The notes under the pieces are model-generated. The model had not been told where the DNA came from. It did no database searches and worked only from the letters and a program-made list of their open reading frames with translations. Below, in pieces: positions 36,389 through 46,116 of a DNA stretch of 64,000 nt. The translations under genes were made by a program, and so were the position numbers. Position 1 is the stretch's first letter. Each line of letters starts with the position of its first letter. Source of the DNA: an uncultured Thiohalocapsa sp. (GTDB taxonomy: Bacteria; Pseudomonadota; Gammaproteobacteria; Chromatiales; Chromatiaceae); the NCBI RefSeq assembly GCF_913063425.1, contig NZ_CAJXYK010000004.1, positions 1 through 64,000 of the forward strand. Reading direction: 5' to 3'.

Positions 36389-37381
36389 GTGGAATACAAG
36401 GACTACTACAAGATCCTCGGCGTCGCCCGCGATGCGAGCCAGGACGACATCAAGCGTGCTTATCGCAAGCTCGCGCGCAAGTACCATCCGGACGTGAGCA
36501 AGGAGCCGGATGCGGAGCAGCGCTTCAAGGAGGTCAACGAGGCCAACGAGGTGCTGAAGGACCCGGAGAAGCGCGCCCAGTACGATGCCCTGGGTACCGG
36601 CTGGCACGCCGGCGACGAGTTCCGCCCGCCGCCGGGCTACGGCGCCGCCGGTGGTGACGGCCGCCGCTGGCAGCGTGCCGAGCGCATGTCGCCGGAGGAG
36701 GCGGCGCAGTTCAGCGACTTCTTCTCCAGCATTTTCGGCGATCTCGGTGGCATGGGAGGCGGCGGCATGGGCGGTGATGGTGGCTTCGGCGGTCGTGCGG
36801 GGGGCTTCGCTTCCCGGGGTGCGGACCAGACGGCGCGGGTGCGCATCTCGCTCGAGGACGCCTACCATGGCGCCACCCGCCAGCTTAGCCTGGAGGTGCC
36901 GGAGATCGACGCCAAGGGCCGTATCCAGAGCCGCACCCGCACCTTGAATGTGCGCATCCCCGCCGGTGTCACCGAGGGCCAGCAGATCCGGCTCGCCGGG
37001 CAGGCGGGCGGCGGTGTCGGCGGGGGCGAGGCGGGCGACCTGTACCTTGAGGTGGAATTCGCTCCGCATCCCGTCTTTCGTGCCGAGGGCCGGGACATCC
37101 ATCTGCGCCTGCCCATCGCGCCCTGGGAGGCGGCGCTCGGCGCCACTGTGTCGGTGCCGACGCTCGGCGGCAAGGTGAGCCTCAAGGTGCCGGCGGGCGC
37201 GCAGAGCAATCAGCGCCTGCGGCTCAAGGGCCGCGGGCTGCCCGGCAAGACACCGGGGGATGAGTACGTGCAGCTGGAAATCGTCAATCCGCCGGCGACC
37301 GACGCGGGCGCCCGGGCCGCCTTTGAGGCCCTCGCCGAGCGGTTCAAAGCCTTCAATCCACGCGCCAAGCTGGGGGTCTGA
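36389..37381 (+). CDS. cbpA: curved-DNA-binding/DnaJ-like co-chaperone
   Basis: The 330-residue protein has an N-terminal J domain ([10 protein letters not shown] to about residue 66, with HPD in KYHPDVSKE), a Gly/Met-rich linker (about 85-145), and two C-terminal beta-barrel substrate-binding domains without the DnaJ zinc finger. It stimulates DnaK and in E. coli CbpA also binds curved DNA. GTG 36389 is chosen: it has GAGG at the right distance and gives the usual start; a TTG at 36362 is less likely. cbpM follows after 3 bases. Confidence 0.93.
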   Translation: MEYKDYYKILGVARDASQDDIKRAYRKLARKYHPDVSKEPDAEQRFKEVNEANEVLKDPEKRAQYDALGTGWHAGDEFRPPPGYGAAGGDGRRWQRAERMSPEEAAQFSDFFSSIFGDLGGMGGGGMGGDGGFGGRAGGFASRGADQTARVRISLEDAYHGATRQLSLEVPEIDAKGRIQSRTRTLNVRIPAGVTEGQQIRLAGQAGGGVGGGEAGDLYLEVEFAPHPVFRAEGRDIHLRLPIAPWEAALGATVSVPTLGGKVSLKVPAGAQSNQRLRLKGRGLPGKTPGDEYVQLEIVNPPATDAGARAAFEALAERFKAFNPRAKLGV

Positions 37382-37384
37382 GCC

Positions 37385-37726
37385 ATGACACAGCCGCAAG
37401 CGGGCATCCAGGGGGAGCTCCTCGACGAGCAGCGCGCGCTTGCCCTCGCCGAGCTCGCGCAGGTCTGCGGCGTGAGCGTCGAGCAGGTGCGCGCCATGGT
37501 GGCGGAGGGCATGCTGCAGCCGCGGGGTGCGGCGCCCGAGCAATGGGTCTTCCGCGCTGTGGAGGTCGTTCGTGTGCGCCGGGCCGTGCGCCTGCAGCGG
37601 GACCTGGAGCTGAACCTGCCCGGGGCCGCACTGGCGCTCGAGCTCATCGACGAGATCGAGCGCTTGCGCTGTCGGGTGACCCGGCTGGAGCAGCATCTCG
37701 GCGCCTGGTCGGACGCCGATGATTGA
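37385..37726 (+). CDS. cbpM: CbpA modulator, MerR-like
   Basis: The 113-residue protein matches CbpM, which binds the J domain of CbpA and restrains its co-chaperone and DNA-binding activity. It has a helix-turn-helix-like N-terminal half (LAELAQVCGVSVEQVRAMV, split at AQVCGVS) and a C-terminal coiled coil with ALELIDEIERLRCRVTRLEQ. Its tight coupling to cbpA supports the assignment. Confidence 0.85.
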   Translation: MTQPQAGIQGELLDEQRALALAELAQVCGVSVEQVRAMVAEGMLQPRGAAPEQWVFRAVEVVRVRRAVRLQRDLELNLPGAALALELIDEIERLRCRVTRLEQHLGAWSDADD

Positions 37727-37750
37727 GCGGGCGAGTTGGGTCGCGCGCGC

Positions 37751-37804
37751 CCTGGGAGACAGGCCACGGCCGTGCCCATTGACGTAATCGGTCGTTCTCC
37801 CAGG
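37751..37804. terminator. long-loop inverted repeat between convergent genes
   Basis: A perfect 9-bp inverted repeat (CCTGGGAGA at 37751-37759, TCTCCCAGG at 37796-37804) encloses 36 bases between the cbpM stop and the convergent sulfatase stop. There is no T-run, so it may be a weak terminator or a protein-binding structure. Confidence 0.35.
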
Positions 37805-37922
37805 AGCTGCGCCGACGACGCCGTGCGCTGCTGGGCTGCCGCCCGCGCTTATCGCGGCAGCGCTGTGCCGCGCGAGCTTCGGAGCTTGACCGCCGGCACT
37901 TGATCCCGGCAGTTGGCCGCTT

Positions 37923-39458
37923 TCACATTGCTGCGCTCTCGGCTTGGGGCGGCGCTTGGGCCCCGCTGGAGGGCGCGGTCTCCGCATAGGTCGCGTATTC
38001 GGACGTGAGCGGGTCCTGGGTTCGGCGCATTTCCGTCAGCATCATGTGCCGATAGCGTTGGACCGTCGTCGGCTCCTGCGCCGAGATTTCATTCAGCGAA
38101 TAGCGGTCTGCGGCGTGGTACAGCTCCTCCGGCTGACGCCGGTGGATCTTGCTCCAAAGGCGTTCGAGGTCAGGGTCGGCGCCTGCGCCGGCTTCGATCG
38201 CACGACCGGTCGGGTTATTGGTCAGGTAGCGCTGGAAGCCTTCGTCGCCTAGTGCCCAGTGGTTATAGATGTAGGAGAATGCGCCGTCGTGCACGGCGCG
38301 CATGGGATACTGGTGCCGATAGGTGAAGGCACGATCGCGCGGCAGATCGGCCGGTGCCTGACGCAACAGGCTGGTCCCGTCGAGTCCCTCCGGTGCGGCT
38401 ATATCGAGCAGATCGAGCACCGTCGGCAGCAGATCGACGGCGCGGACATACTCCGTGGATGCCTTGCCGGCGAGCTCCGGATGACCTGGGTAGGCGATCA
38501 TGAGGCTGGCAAGTGTGGAGTGGCGATAGACATTGCCCTTGCCTAGGGGCATCGCGAGGCCGTTGTCTGTGAGAAAGATGATGAGCGTGTTGTCGGCGTC
38601 GCCGCTCGTCCGCAATTGATCCAAAATGGCCTGAAATGAGCGATCCGCCCGCATACAGGAGGTGTAGTAGCTCGCAAGCTCGGCCCTGACCTCCGGCAGA
38701 TCGTGTAGATAGGGGGGGATGAAAACTGTGTCCGGGTCCACGGCGATTTTGGCATCCGGATGACCGCTGTAGGCGATGTCCGGATACGCAGCTTCGAGCC
38801 CCAAGCCGCGCACGGCGGCGCGTGCCCGCGAATGCAGCCAGGAGCTCCAGGTCCGCTCCTCCGGGCTGCCCGCCCAGGGGCGATGCGGGTCCTCGATGTT
38901 GGCCAGGATGCAGAATGGCCGCTGCTGCGCGTGTGCCGCAGTGATGATCGCCTCGACATGGTGGGCGAAGCGCTCCGGACTCCGGGCGCTCATGAACATG
39001 TTGCGGTCGACGATGTGATCGATTGCATCGTGCCGGGATGGAATCGTATGGCTTAGCTTTCCCATCAGTCCGACGTAGTAGCCGTGCCGGGCGAGTATCT
39101 CCGGCAAGGTTGTTACCCTCGGCTTCAGGCTGCCACCAAAGGTCATTTGGCCGTGTCGGTGCGGAACGCGTCCCGTCAGTATCGAGGTGCGCGACGGAAA
39201 GCACTCGGAAATCAACACATGGCCGTTCAGATAGGTCGTTGCCACATCGGCGAAGGCCTTGAGGTTGGGCATGTAGCCGAGGCCATGATGGCCGAAGATA
39301 TCGTTGGTCATGGCCGACAGGTCATCGACGGTAATGAGGACGACATTCGGCTTCTCCGATCGGCTCCGGACGCGCTTTTCCGCGCTGCTGTTGCGCAAGA
39401 GGCCCACCGATGCAATGCTGCCGGCGAGCAGTTGCGTGAAGCGTCTGCGATCGATCAT
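37923..39458 (-). CDS. formylglycine-dependent sulfatase (Tat-like signal)
   Basis: The 511-residue protein is a type I sulfatase. The maturation motif C-x-P-S-R is present as SECFPSRTSILTGR with Cys86, to be converted to formylglycine; metal ligands are in LITVDDLSA and FLTDNGLAMPLGKGN, and a substrate Lys/His set in LMGKLSH. ATG 39458 is preferred because an AAGGGGAT ribosome site lies just upstream and it starts the twin-arginine-like signal MIDRRRFTQLLAGS; an ATG at 39479 is also in frame. Substrate unknown; sulfated sugars are likely. It follows gatA by about 26 bases on the same strand, an unusual partner, and its codon use looks less GC-biased than its neighbours, hinting at acquisition. 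Confidence 0.88.
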   Translation of the reverse strand: MIDRRRFTQLLAGSIASVGLLRNSSAEKRVRSRSEKPNVVLITVDDLSAMTNDIFGHHGLGYMPNLKAFADVATTYLNGHVLISECFPSRTSILTGRVPHRHGQMTFGGSLKPRVTTLPEILARHGYYVGLMGKLSHTIPSRHDAIDHIVDRNMFMSARSPERFAHHVEAIITAAHAQQRPFCILANIEDPHRPWAGSPEERTWSSWLHSRARAAVRGLGLEAAYPDIAYSGHPDAKIAVDPDTVFIPPYLHDLPEVRAELASYYTSCMRADRSFQAILDQLRTSGDADNTLIIFLTDNGLAMPLGKGNVYRHSTLASLMIAYPGHPELAGKASTEYVRAVDLLPTVLDLLDIAAPEGLDGTSLLRQAPADLPRDRAFTYRHQYPMRAVHDGAFSYIYNHWALGDEGFQRYLTNNPTGRAIEAGAGADPDLERLWSKIHRRQPEELYHAADRYSLNEISAQEPTTVQRYRHMMLTEMRRTQDPLTSEYATYAETAPSSGAQAPPQAESAAM

Positions 39459-39484
39459 CTGATCCCCTTCAGTTGCCATTCTCT

Positions 39485-40972
39485 CTAATCACGCGCTCCC
39501 GTCTCACTGGGCGGGCGTCGTGGGGCAGCCGCTGGAACAGCCCGATGCCAATCCGTCGCCTGCTGCAGCCGGTGGGCGATGTTCAGGAGCCGCCCCTCGG
39601 CGAAGTAGTTGCCGATCATCTGCAGCCCCGCCGGCAGGCCGTCCACCGGCGCCACCGGCACCGAGAGGCCAGGCAGCCCCGCCAGGTTGGTGGCGATGGT
39701 GTAGATGTCGTTCAGGTACATGGCCACCGGGTCGTCGGTCTTGGCGCCGAGCGCAAAGGCCGTGGTGGGGGTGGTGGGGCCCATGATCACGTCCACCTGC
39801 TCGAAGGCGCGGCGGAAGTCGTCGGCGATAAGCTGCCTCAGTTGCTGGGCCTTCAGGTAGTAGGCGTCGTAGTAGCCGGCGGAGAGGGCATAGGTGCCGA
39901 TCATGATGCGCCGCTTGACCTCGGCGCCGAAGCCTTCGGCCCGGCTGCGCTTGTACAGGTCCTCGAGATCCTTCGGCGCCTCGCAGCGGTGGCCGTAGCG
40001 CACGCCGTCGAAGCGCGCGAGGTTGGACGAGCACTCCGCCGGAGCCACCACGTAGTAGACCGGCACCGACAGCGGCGCATTGGGCAGATGCATGTCCACG
40101 AGCGTCGCCCCCTGCCGCTCCAGCTCCGCCAGCGCCGCGCGCACGGATGCCTCGACCCCGGCATCCAGCCCTTCGCCGAAGTACTCCTGCGGCAGACCGA
40201 TGCGCAGCCCTTTGATGTCCTCACCCAGCGTGGCCGCATAGTCCGGCACCGGCGCCTCCGCGCTGGTGGAGTCCCGTGCATCGAAGCCGGCCATGGCCTG
40301 AAGCACCAGCGCCGCGTCCGCCGCCGAGCGTGCCAGCACGCCCGCCTGGTCCAGGCTGGAGGCGAAGGCGATCATGCCGTAGCGCGAGCAGCGCCCATAG
40401 GTGGGCTTGATGCCGGTGATGCCGCAGAAGGCCGCCGGCTGGCGGATGGAGCCGCCGGTGTCCGTGCCGGTGGCGGCGGCGCAGAGGCCCGCGGCCACGG
40501 CCGCCGCCGAGCCGCCGGAGCTGCCGCCGGGCACGCGCCCGGTGTCCCAGGGGTTGCGCACCGGGCCGTACCAGCTGGTCTCGTTGGACGAGCCCATGGC
40601 GAACTCGTCCATGTTGGCCTTGCCGAGCATCACGACGCCGGCGGCCCCGAGCCGCTCGACGACGGTGGCGTCGAAGGGCGGGATGAAGTTGTCCAGCATG
40701 CGCGAGCCGCAGCTGGTGCGCACGCCCTTGGTCAGGAAGATGTCCTTGTGCGCGATGGGGATGCCCGTGAGCGGTCCGCCGGCGCCGGCGGCGATGTGCC
40801 GGTCGGCGGCGTCGGCCACGGCGAGGGCCGTGTCGTGATCCACCGTGATATAGCTGTTGAGCGCCGGGTCCAGGCGCCCGATGCGGTCGAGAAAGTGCGC
40901 GGTGAGCTCGCGGCTGGAGAAGCGCTTCGCGCGCAGGCCCGCGGCGAGGTCGGCGATGGACTGGTCGTGCAT
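39485..40972 (-). CDS. gatA: Asp-tRNA(Asn)/Glu-tRNA(Gln) amidotransferase subunit A
   Basis: The 495-residue amidase generates ammonia from glutamine for transamidation of mischarged Asp-tRNA(Asn) or Glu-tRNA(Gln). The Ser-cisSer-Lys triad is complete: Lys76 ([10 protein letters not shown]), Ser151 (PGGSSGGS) and Ser175 (TDTGGSIR). gatC lies upstream with 75 bases between. The gatB subunit that binds tRNA is not downstream; a sulfatase occupies that position. Confidence 0.96.
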   Translation of the reverse strand: MHDQSIADLAAGLRAKRFSSRELTAHFLDRIGRLDPALNSYITVDHDTALAVADAADRHIAAGAGGPLTGIPIAHKDIFLTKGVRTSCGSRMLDNFIPPFDATVVERLGAAGVVMLGKANMDEFAMGSSNETSWYGPVRNPWDTGRVPGGSSGGSAAAVAAGLCAAATGTDTGGSIRQPAAFCGITGIKPTYGRCSRYGMIAFASSLDQAGVLARSAADAALVLQAMAGFDARDSTSAEAPVPDYAATLGEDIKGLRIGLPQEYFGEGLDAGVEASVRAALAELERQGATLVDMHLPNAPLSVPVYYVVAPAECSSNLARFDGVRYGHRCEAPKDLEDLYKRSRAEGFGAEVKRRIMIGTYALSAGYYDAYYLKAQQLRQLIADDFRRAFEQVDVIMGPTTPTTAFALGAKTDDPVAMYLNDIYTIATNLAGLPGLSVPVAPVDGLPAGLQMIGNYFAEGRLLNIAHRLQQATDWHRAVPAAAPRRPPSETGARD

Positions 40973-41047
40973 GGGTGGTGGCGGCAGGGATGCGGTGGGA
41001 CGGCGCCGGTGGCTGGGTGGGACGACCGGCGGCGGGCTGGCCCGGGG

Positions 41048-41335
41048 CTACTCGATGACCTTGGGTACCAGGTAGAGGCCGTCCTCGGTGGCCGGCGCCA
41101 CCGCCTGGAAGGCCGTGCGCTGGTCCGCTTCGGTGACGGCGTCCGGGCGCAGGCGCTGGGCCATGTGCAGCGGGTGCGCCATGGGCTCCACGCCGGCGGT
41201 GTCCACGGCGCTCATCTGCTCCACCAGCTTGAGGATGTTGGAAAGCTCAGCGGCGTAGGCGTGAAGATCCGCCTCCGCCACCTGGAGCCGCGCGAGGTGC
41301 GCGATCTTGGCGACGTCTTGACTGTCGAGGGCCAT
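41048..41335 (-). CDS. gatC: Asp/Glu-tRNA amidotransferase subunit C
   Basis: The 95-residue protein holds GatA and GatB together. Its typical start is [18 protein letters not shown], followed by the [18 protein letters not shown] linker and the C-terminal [11 protein letters not shown] region. It is first in the minus-strand gatC-gatA-sulfatase run and diverges from mltB at 41546. Confidence 0.95.
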   Translation of the reverse strand: MALDSQDVAKIAHLARLQVAEADLHAYAAELSNILKLVEQMSAVDTAGVEPMAHPLHMAQRLRPDAVTEADQRTAFQAVAPATEDGLYLVPKVIE

Positions 41336-41477
41336 GGGGTCGGGTGCTCGGAATGTCGGCGAAAGCGCAACGCTACCATAGGGGCGGCCGGGGGTTAATC
41401 GGAACGCCCGCGGCGCCCCGCGGTGACGGCATGGCGCTGGTGCCGCGGCGGCTGGGATTCTCAGGCAGAAACTGATT

Positions 41478-41504
41478 TTGAAATAGAGACTTCTGGCCTA
41501 TACT
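41478..41504 (+). promoter_or_regulatory. sigma-70-type promoter upstream of mltB
   Basis: In an AT-rich island of the gatC-mltB divergent region, TTGAAA (41478-41483) and TATACT (41499-41504) match the -35 and -10 consensus in 5/6 and 5/6 positions, but the spacer is only 15 bases. Transcription would start near 41511, 35 bases before the mltB ATG. Confidence 0.5.
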
Positions 41505-41545
41505 GGAAGTTGCTTATCAGCCTTTCGCGCCAAGCCGCTCATCGC

Positions 41546-42598
41546 ATGCGATCCACTGCCTCCTCCTTCCTGACGGTTGCCGCGGGCGCGCTCGTGCTCG
41601 CCGCCGCGGGCCTGGACCCGCCGGCGGCGGCGGACGTGCCGGCTGCCTACGCTGCCGGCAGCCGCGCCTTTGTCGCCGACATGGCGGACAGCCTCGGTTA
41701 CGGCCGCGACGAGCTCGCCGCGCTCATGGCCCAGGCCCGCTATCGGCAGGACATCATCGACGCTATGAACCGCCCCTACGAGGCCAAGCCCTGGCGGGAG
41801 TACCGGCAGCTCTTCCTGACCCCGGAGCGCATCGACGGCGGCGTCGCCTTCCTGGGCGAGCATGCGGACCTCTTACGCCGGGTGGAGGCAGCCTACGGCG
41901 TGCCGCCTGAGATCATCACCGCCATCATCGGCATCGAGACCAACTATGGCGGCACCCTCGGCAGCCACCGCGTGCTGGACGCGCTCAGCACCCTGGGCTT
42001 CGCCTATCCGCGGCGGGCGGCGTTCTTCAGCAAGGAGCTGGGTGAGTTCCTGCGGTTGGCGCGGGAGGAGGACGTGGACCCCGTCGCGGCCAAGGGCTCC
42101 TATGCCGGCGCCGTGGGCATGCCGCAGTTCATCCCCTCCAGCTACCGGGCCTATGCCGTTGACTTCGACCAGGACGGTCGCCGCGACCTTTGGGACAGCC
42201 CCGCTGACGTGCTCGGCAGCGTCGGCAATTACCTGGCCCAGCACGGCTGGCGGCGCGGCGGCCCGGTGGCCGCGCCGGCGCTGCTTAAGGCGGGTCCGCC
42301 GGCGGGTGTCCCCGTCGCCGAGAAGCGCCCGGCGCCGCCGGAGCAGACCCTCGCGGCGCTCAACGCAGCGGGCGTTGTGGCAGACACCGCGATGCTCGCC
42401 GCGGCGCCTGCGCCGGACACCCGGGCGGCGCTGCTGGCGCTCGACGGCGACGGCACCGAGTACTGGCTCGGCTTCCAGAACTTCTATGCCATAACCCGCT
42501 ACAACCACAGCAATCTGTATGCAATGGCCGTGCTCGAGCTGAGCCGCGAGATCGCGGCGCGCGCGCAAACGACGGGTGGCGACGATGCGGCCGGCTGA
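41546..42598 (+). CDS. mltB: membrane-bound lytic murein transglycosylase B
   Basis: The 350-residue protein cleaves peptidoglycan with formation of 1,6-anhydro-muramic ends. The catalytic Glu131 is in IIGIETNYGGTLGSH; other family blocks are GSYAGAVGMPQFIPSSY and VGNYLAQHGWRRGG. The N-terminus (RSTASSFLTVAAGALVLAA) is a signal peptide without a lipobox cysteine, so unlike E. coli MltB it may be periplasmic rather than lipid-anchored. ATG 41546 is used; upstream open sequence contains the promoter. The 3' end overlaps rlpA. Confidence 0.93.
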   Translation: MRSTASSFLTVAAGALVLAAAGLDPPAAADVPAAYAAGSRAFVADMADSLGYGRDELAALMAQARYRQDIIDAMNRPYEAKPWREYRQLFLTPERIDGGVAFLGEHADLLRRVEAAYGVPPEIITAIIGIETNYGGTLGSHRVLDALSTLGFAYPRRAAFFSKELGEFLRLAREEDVDPVAAKGSYAGAVGMPQFIPSSYRAYAVDFDQDGRRDLWDSPADVLGSVGNYLAQHGWRRGGPVAAPALLKAGPPAGVPVAEKRPAPPEQTLAALNAAGVVADTAMLAAAPAPDTRAALLALDGDGTEYWLGFQNFYAITRYNHSNLYAMAVLELSREIAARAQTTGGDDAAG

Positions 42599-43634
42599 GG
42601 TGCGCCGGCCCGGTGCGGTCCGGCGCCGCCACGGCGCGCGGTGGCTGCGGTTGCAGGCGCCAGCGCTCCTTTGCGCGCTCGCCGTCGCGCTCCTGCTCGC
42701 CGGCTGCGGCGGCGGCGCTAAGCAGGGCGTCGTCCGCCTCGACGATGTGCCGGGCCCCGAGCCGCGGGTGGAGCCCAAGGCGCGCTACGGCAACATGCAG
42801 TCCTATGTGGTCTTCGGCCGGACCTACTACCCCAAGTCCACCAGCCGCGGCCATGTGGAGCGCGGCATCGCGTCCTGGTACGGGCCCAAGTTCCATGGCC
42901 GCAAGACCTCCAGCGGCGAGCGCTACGACATGCACCAGCTGACGGCGGCCCATAAGACCCTGCCCCTGCCCACCTATGCGCTGGTCACCAACCTGGAGAA
43001 CGGGCGCAACCTGATCGTGCGCATCAATGACCGGGGACCCTTCGTCGGGGATCGCGTCATCGACCTCTCCTACGCCGCGGCCAAGCAGCTCGGCATGGAC
43101 AAGAAGGGCTTGGCGAAGGTCCAGGTGACCTCCATCGACCCCAGGGACCACGACGGCAAGGTGCCGAAGACGCTGCGCGTCGCCAGCGCTGAGCTGGAGC
43201 GCTATCGGGCGCGGCGGGGCGCTGAGACGGCCGACGCCGGTGCTGCCCGCGCCGGGCGCGCGGCGTCTGCGCCAACGCCGGCGGCACGCACCGGGCAGCG
43301 CCGGACCGCCGCGGCCGACCCCGCGCCGCCCGGCTTCTCCCGGGCGGCGGCCCCCACGCGCACGCCCGAGGCCAGACCCGCGGTCACCGGTGGCGGCTGG
43401 TACCTCCAGGTCGGTGCCTTCGGCACCCGCGCCAATGCCGAGCAGATGCGCCGGCGCCTGGGCGGGCAGGTGGCTGCCCCCGTGAGCATCGCCGACACGG
43501 CGGCGGACCCCGACGGCGACGCGGCGCTGTTCCGGGTGCGCGTGGGCCCGGTGGGCGGGCGTGCGGATGCCGAAAGGCTCGCCTCCGAGCTGGCGGCGCT
43601 CGGCATCGGGCCCGCGCTGGTGCTGCCGCGCTGA
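42585..43634 (+). CDS. rlpA: RlpA lipoprotein with SPOR domain
   Basis: The 349-residue protein has a lipobox (LLLAGC), a double-psi beta-barrel lytic transglycosylase domain (GIASWYGPKFHGRKTSSGE, VRINDRGPFVGDRVIDLS), a Pro/Ala-rich linker and a C-terminal SPOR domain (GGWYLQVGAFGTRANAEQ) that binds denuded glycan at septa. RlpA in Pseudomonas cleaves stem-peptide-free glycan strands. ATG 42585 is chosen; a GTG at 42576 is also in frame. It overlaps mltB by 14 bases. Confidence 0.93.
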   Translation: MRPAEVRRPGAVRRRHGARWLRLQAPALLCALAVALLLAGCGGGAKQGVVRLDDVPGPEPRVEPKARYGNMQSYVVFGRTYYPKSTSRGHVERGIASWYGPKFHGRKTSSGERYDMHQLTAAHKTLPLPTYALVTNLENGRNLIVRINDRGPFVGDRVIDLSYAAAKQLGMDKKGLAKVQVTSIDPRDHDGKVPKTLRVASAELERYRARRGAETADAGAARAGRAASAPTPAARTGQRRTAAADPAPPGFSRAAAPTRTPEARPAVTGGGWYLQVGAFGTRANAEQMRRRLGGQVAAPVSIADTAADPDGDAALFRVRVGPVGGRADAERLASELAALGIGPALVLPR

Positions 43635-43710
43635 GGGGCGCCTGCGCGCAGTGGCAGGCCGGGTGACCCGCCTCCCGGCCCACCAGCCGCCCGTCGGTAT
43701 CCCCGCGCCT

Positions 43711-43737
43711 GTGCCGCCCCGGCGGCACGGGTAGAAT
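43711..43737 (+). promoter_or_regulatory. hairpin and candidate -10 element upstream of dacA
   Basis: An 8-bp perfect hairpin (GTGCCGCC / GGCGGCAC with a CC loop, 43711-43728) is followed by TAGAAT at 43732-43737, a reasonable -10 hexamer 50 bases before the dacA ATG. No good -35 is seen. The hairpin could end rlpA transcription and the hexamer start dacA transcription. Confidence 0.35.
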
Positions 43738-43786
43738 GCGGCCGAGATGCGCCCGGGCATCACACGTGCCAGCCAGCCGAGTCGCC

Positions 43787-44995
43787 ATGCTTAACAAGGC
43801 CCGTTTTCATCGTCTCCTCTCAAGTCTTGATCGCCCCCGCCTGCTCCGCATCAGCCTGGCGCTGGTGCTCGCCCTGGCCGTCGGCGTCCTGTCCGCCACC
43901 GTCGCCGCGCAGCCGCCGACCCAGGGTGTGGACATCCCGGACCCGCCCAGCCTGAACGCCCGCGGTTACCTGCTGGTCGACTACGACAGCGGCGCCATCC
44001 TGGCCGAGCACAACGCCGACGAGCCCCTGGAGCCCGCGAGTCTCACCAAGATCATGACCGCCTATGTGGTCTTCCGCGAGCTCGCCGCCGGCAACCTTCA
44101 GCTCGCCGACGAGGCCCTGGTGAGCGAGAAGGCCTGGCGCACCGGCGGCTCCAAGATGTTCATCGAGGTGGGCAAGCGGGTCAGCATCGAAGACCTGCTG
44201 AAGGGCATGATCGTGCAGTCCGGCAACGATGCGAGCGTCGCGCTCGCGGAGCACATCGCCGGCGCCGAGGACAGCTTTGCGGACATGATGAATCGCGAGG
44301 CCGCCCGGCTCGGCATGACCCGGTCCCACTTCGTCAATGCCCCCGGCCTGCCGGACCCCGAGCACTACACGACGCCGCGCGACATCGCCAGGGTGACCGC
44401 CGCCATCGTCCGCGAGTTTCCCGAGTATTACGCCTGGTACTCGCTGCCGAGCTTCACCTACAACGACATCGAGCAGTCCAACCGCAATCGTCTGCTGGCG
44501 CTGGACCCGAGCGTGGACGGCGTCAAGACGGGGCATACCCAGGCCGCCGGCTATTGCCTGGTCACCTCCGCCGAGCGCGACGGGCGCCGGCTCATCTCGG
44601 TCGTGATGGGCACCGCGAGCGACGCGGAGCGCGTCGCCGACAGCCAGGCACTGCTGAACTACGGCTTCAACTTCTTCGAGACGCATCGGCCGTTTCCCGG
44701 CGGCGAGCCGTTGGAGACGCTGCGCGTCTGGGGCGGCGACACGCAAAGGCTGCCGGTGGGACCGGCGCGGGATCTCTACATTACCATCCCGCGCGGACAG
44801 TACCCGGTGCTGAGTGCAGCGCTGAAGCCGGCGGGAGAGATCACCGCGCCCGTAGGCTGGGGCGATGTGGTGGGGGAGATCGTGTTTCGGCTCGACGAGA
44901 CCGAGATCCGCCGCGAGCCCGCCGTGGCGCTGGCGGACGTGGGGCGTGGTAATTTTCTGCAGCGGAGCTGGGACGCGGTGCTGCGGCTCTTCTGA
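43787..44995 (+). CDS. dacA: D-alanyl-D-alanine carboxypeptidase (PBP5/6 family)
   Basis: The 402-residue periplasmic enzyme trims the terminal D-Ala of peptidoglycan pentapeptides. Motifs are SxxK (Ser85-Lys88 in EPASLTKIMTAY), SGN (145-147) and KTG (247-249 in DGVKTGHTQAAG). A signal peptide ends near TVAAQP and the final residues form the amphipathic membrane-anchoring helix (LQRSWDAVLRLF). It sits in the conserved rlpA-dacA-ybeD-lipB order. Confidence 0.95.
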   Translation: MLNKARFHRLLSSLDRPRLLRISLALVLALAVGVLSATVAAQPPTQGVDIPDPPSLNARGYLLVDYDSGAILAEHNADEPLEPASLTKIMTAYVVFRELAAGNLQLADEALVSEKAWRTGGSKMFIEVGKRVSIEDLLKGMIVQSGNDASVALAEHIAGAEDSFADMMNREAARLGMTRSHFVNAPGLPDPEHYTTPRDIARVTAAIVREFPEYYAWYSLPSFTYNDIEQSNRNRLLALDPSVDGVKTGHTQAAGYCLVTSAERDGRRLISVVMGTASDAERVADSQALLNYGFNFFETHRPFPGGEPLETLRVWGGDTQRLPVGPARDLYITIPRGQYPVLSAALKPAGEITAPVGWGDVVGEIVFRLDETEIRREPAVALADVGRGNFLQRSWDAVLRLF

Positions 44996-45094
44996 GCGCT
45001 GCGGTCAGCGCCGGGTCGAGACGGCGCCCCGCCGCCCCAAGCTGTACCGGCACATGAAGCCAGAGACGCCGCACCCAAGTCCCCGAGCATCGCC

Positions 45095-45379
45095 GTGACC
45101 AACCAACAGCCGCAAACCGACGCCGAAACCCTGCTGGAATTCCCGTGCACCTTTCCCATCAAGGCCATGGGCGCCGCCGACACGGACATCGAGGCCGTCG
45201 TGCTGGACATCCTGCACCGCCACGCGCCCGGCTTCGATCCGGACGCCGTCACCACCCGCGCCAGCCGCGGCGGCAAGTGGATCAGCGTCACCGCGCGCAT
45301 CCGGGCGCAGAGCAAGCCGCAGCTGGACGCCATCTACCGCGAGCTGAGCGCCCACGAGCTGGTGGTGTACGCGCTCTGA
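45095..45379 (+). CDS. ybeD: YbeD family protein (DUF493)
   Basis: The 94-residue protein begins at GTG 45095 and has the DUF493 signature [15 protein letters not shown], followed by [13 protein letters not shown] and the end [15 protein letters not shown]. coli YbeD has the same neighbours (dacA upstream, lipB downstream); a role linked to lipoate or allosteric regulation has been suggested but is not settled. Confidence 0.93.
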   Translation: MTNQQPQTDAETLLEFPCTFPIKAMGAADTDIEAVVLDILHRHAPGFDPDAVTTRASRGGKWISVTARIRAQSKPQLDAIYRELSAHELVVYAL

Positions 45380-45407
45380 CGCCTCGCCGCACCGGCTCCC
45401 GCGCTCG

Positions 45408-46097
45408 ATGACAGGCACCGATCCGGCGCCGCGCGCCCTGCGGCCCTGCCGCCTGGGGCGTGTCCCCTATCACGACTGCTGGCGCGCCATGCAGCGCTTC
45501 ACCGACGCCCGCACCGCCGCCACGGACGACGCGCTCTGGCTCGCGGAGCATCCCCCCGTGTTCACCCAGGGGCAGGCCGGCCGTGCCGAGCACCTGTTGC
45601 AGCCGGGCGAGATCCCGGTGGTGCAGACGGACCGCGGCGGCCAGGTCACCTATCACGGACCGGGCCAGCGCATTGCCTATGTGCTCGTGGACCTGCGCCG
45701 GCTGAAGCTCGGCGTGCGTCGGTTCGTGGAGGCCTTGGAGGGGGCGGTCATCGATGTGCTCGCGGACTTCGGCGTTGCCGCCGAGGCCCGTGCCGATGCG
45801 CCGGGCGTCTACGTGGCGGGGGCCAAGATCGCCTCCGTGGGACTGCGTGTGCGCCACGGCTGCACCTACCACGGCATCGCGCTGAACCTGGATCTGGACT
45901 TAAGCCCGTTCCGCCGCATCAATCCCTGCGGTTTGACGGGGATCGAGATGACGCGCCTGGTGGACCTGGTGCCGCCGGCTGAGGTTGCTCGCGTGGACAT
46001 GGATGCGCGGCTCGCGGCGGCGGTGGCGGGGCGTCTGGGGCTCAGGCTCAGGGCCGCCGAGGCCGACTGTGCGGGCCGGGCGCTTCAGGCCCCCTGA
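45408..46097 (+). CDS. lipB: octanoyl-[acyl-carrier-protein]:protein octanoyltransferase
   Basis: The 229-residue enzyme moves octanoate from ACP to lipoyl domains of 2-oxo-acid dehydrogenases and the glycine cleavage H protein. Signature blocks are [35 protein letters not shown] with Lys140, and INPCGLTG with the acyl-accepting Cys174. lipA is not in the window: the next gene is convergent. Its stop codon lies inside a palindrome. Confidence 0.96.
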   Translation: MTGTDPAPRALRPCRLGRVPYHDCWRAMQRFTDARTAATDDALWLAEHPPVFTQGQAGRAEHLLQPGEIPVVQTDRGGQVTYHGPGQRIAYVLVDLRRLKLGVRRFVEALEGAVIDVLADFGVAAEARADAPGVYVAGAKIASVGLRVRHGCTYHGIALNLDLDLSPFRRINPCGLTGIEMTRLVDLVPPAEVARVDMDARLAAAVAGRLGLRLRAAEADCAGRALQAP

Positions 46098-46116
46098 TCA
46101 GCCCCGGGCTGATCAG
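46094..46116. terminator. perfect palindrome spanning two convergent stop codons
   Basis: Arms CTGATCAGCCC and GGGCTGATCAG are perfectly complementary around a single central C. The left arm supplies the TGA of lipB (46095-46097) and the right arm the TGA of the DUF58 gene on the other strand (46113-46115). It is suited to act as a bidirectional terminator, although there is no T-run. Confidence 0.6.
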
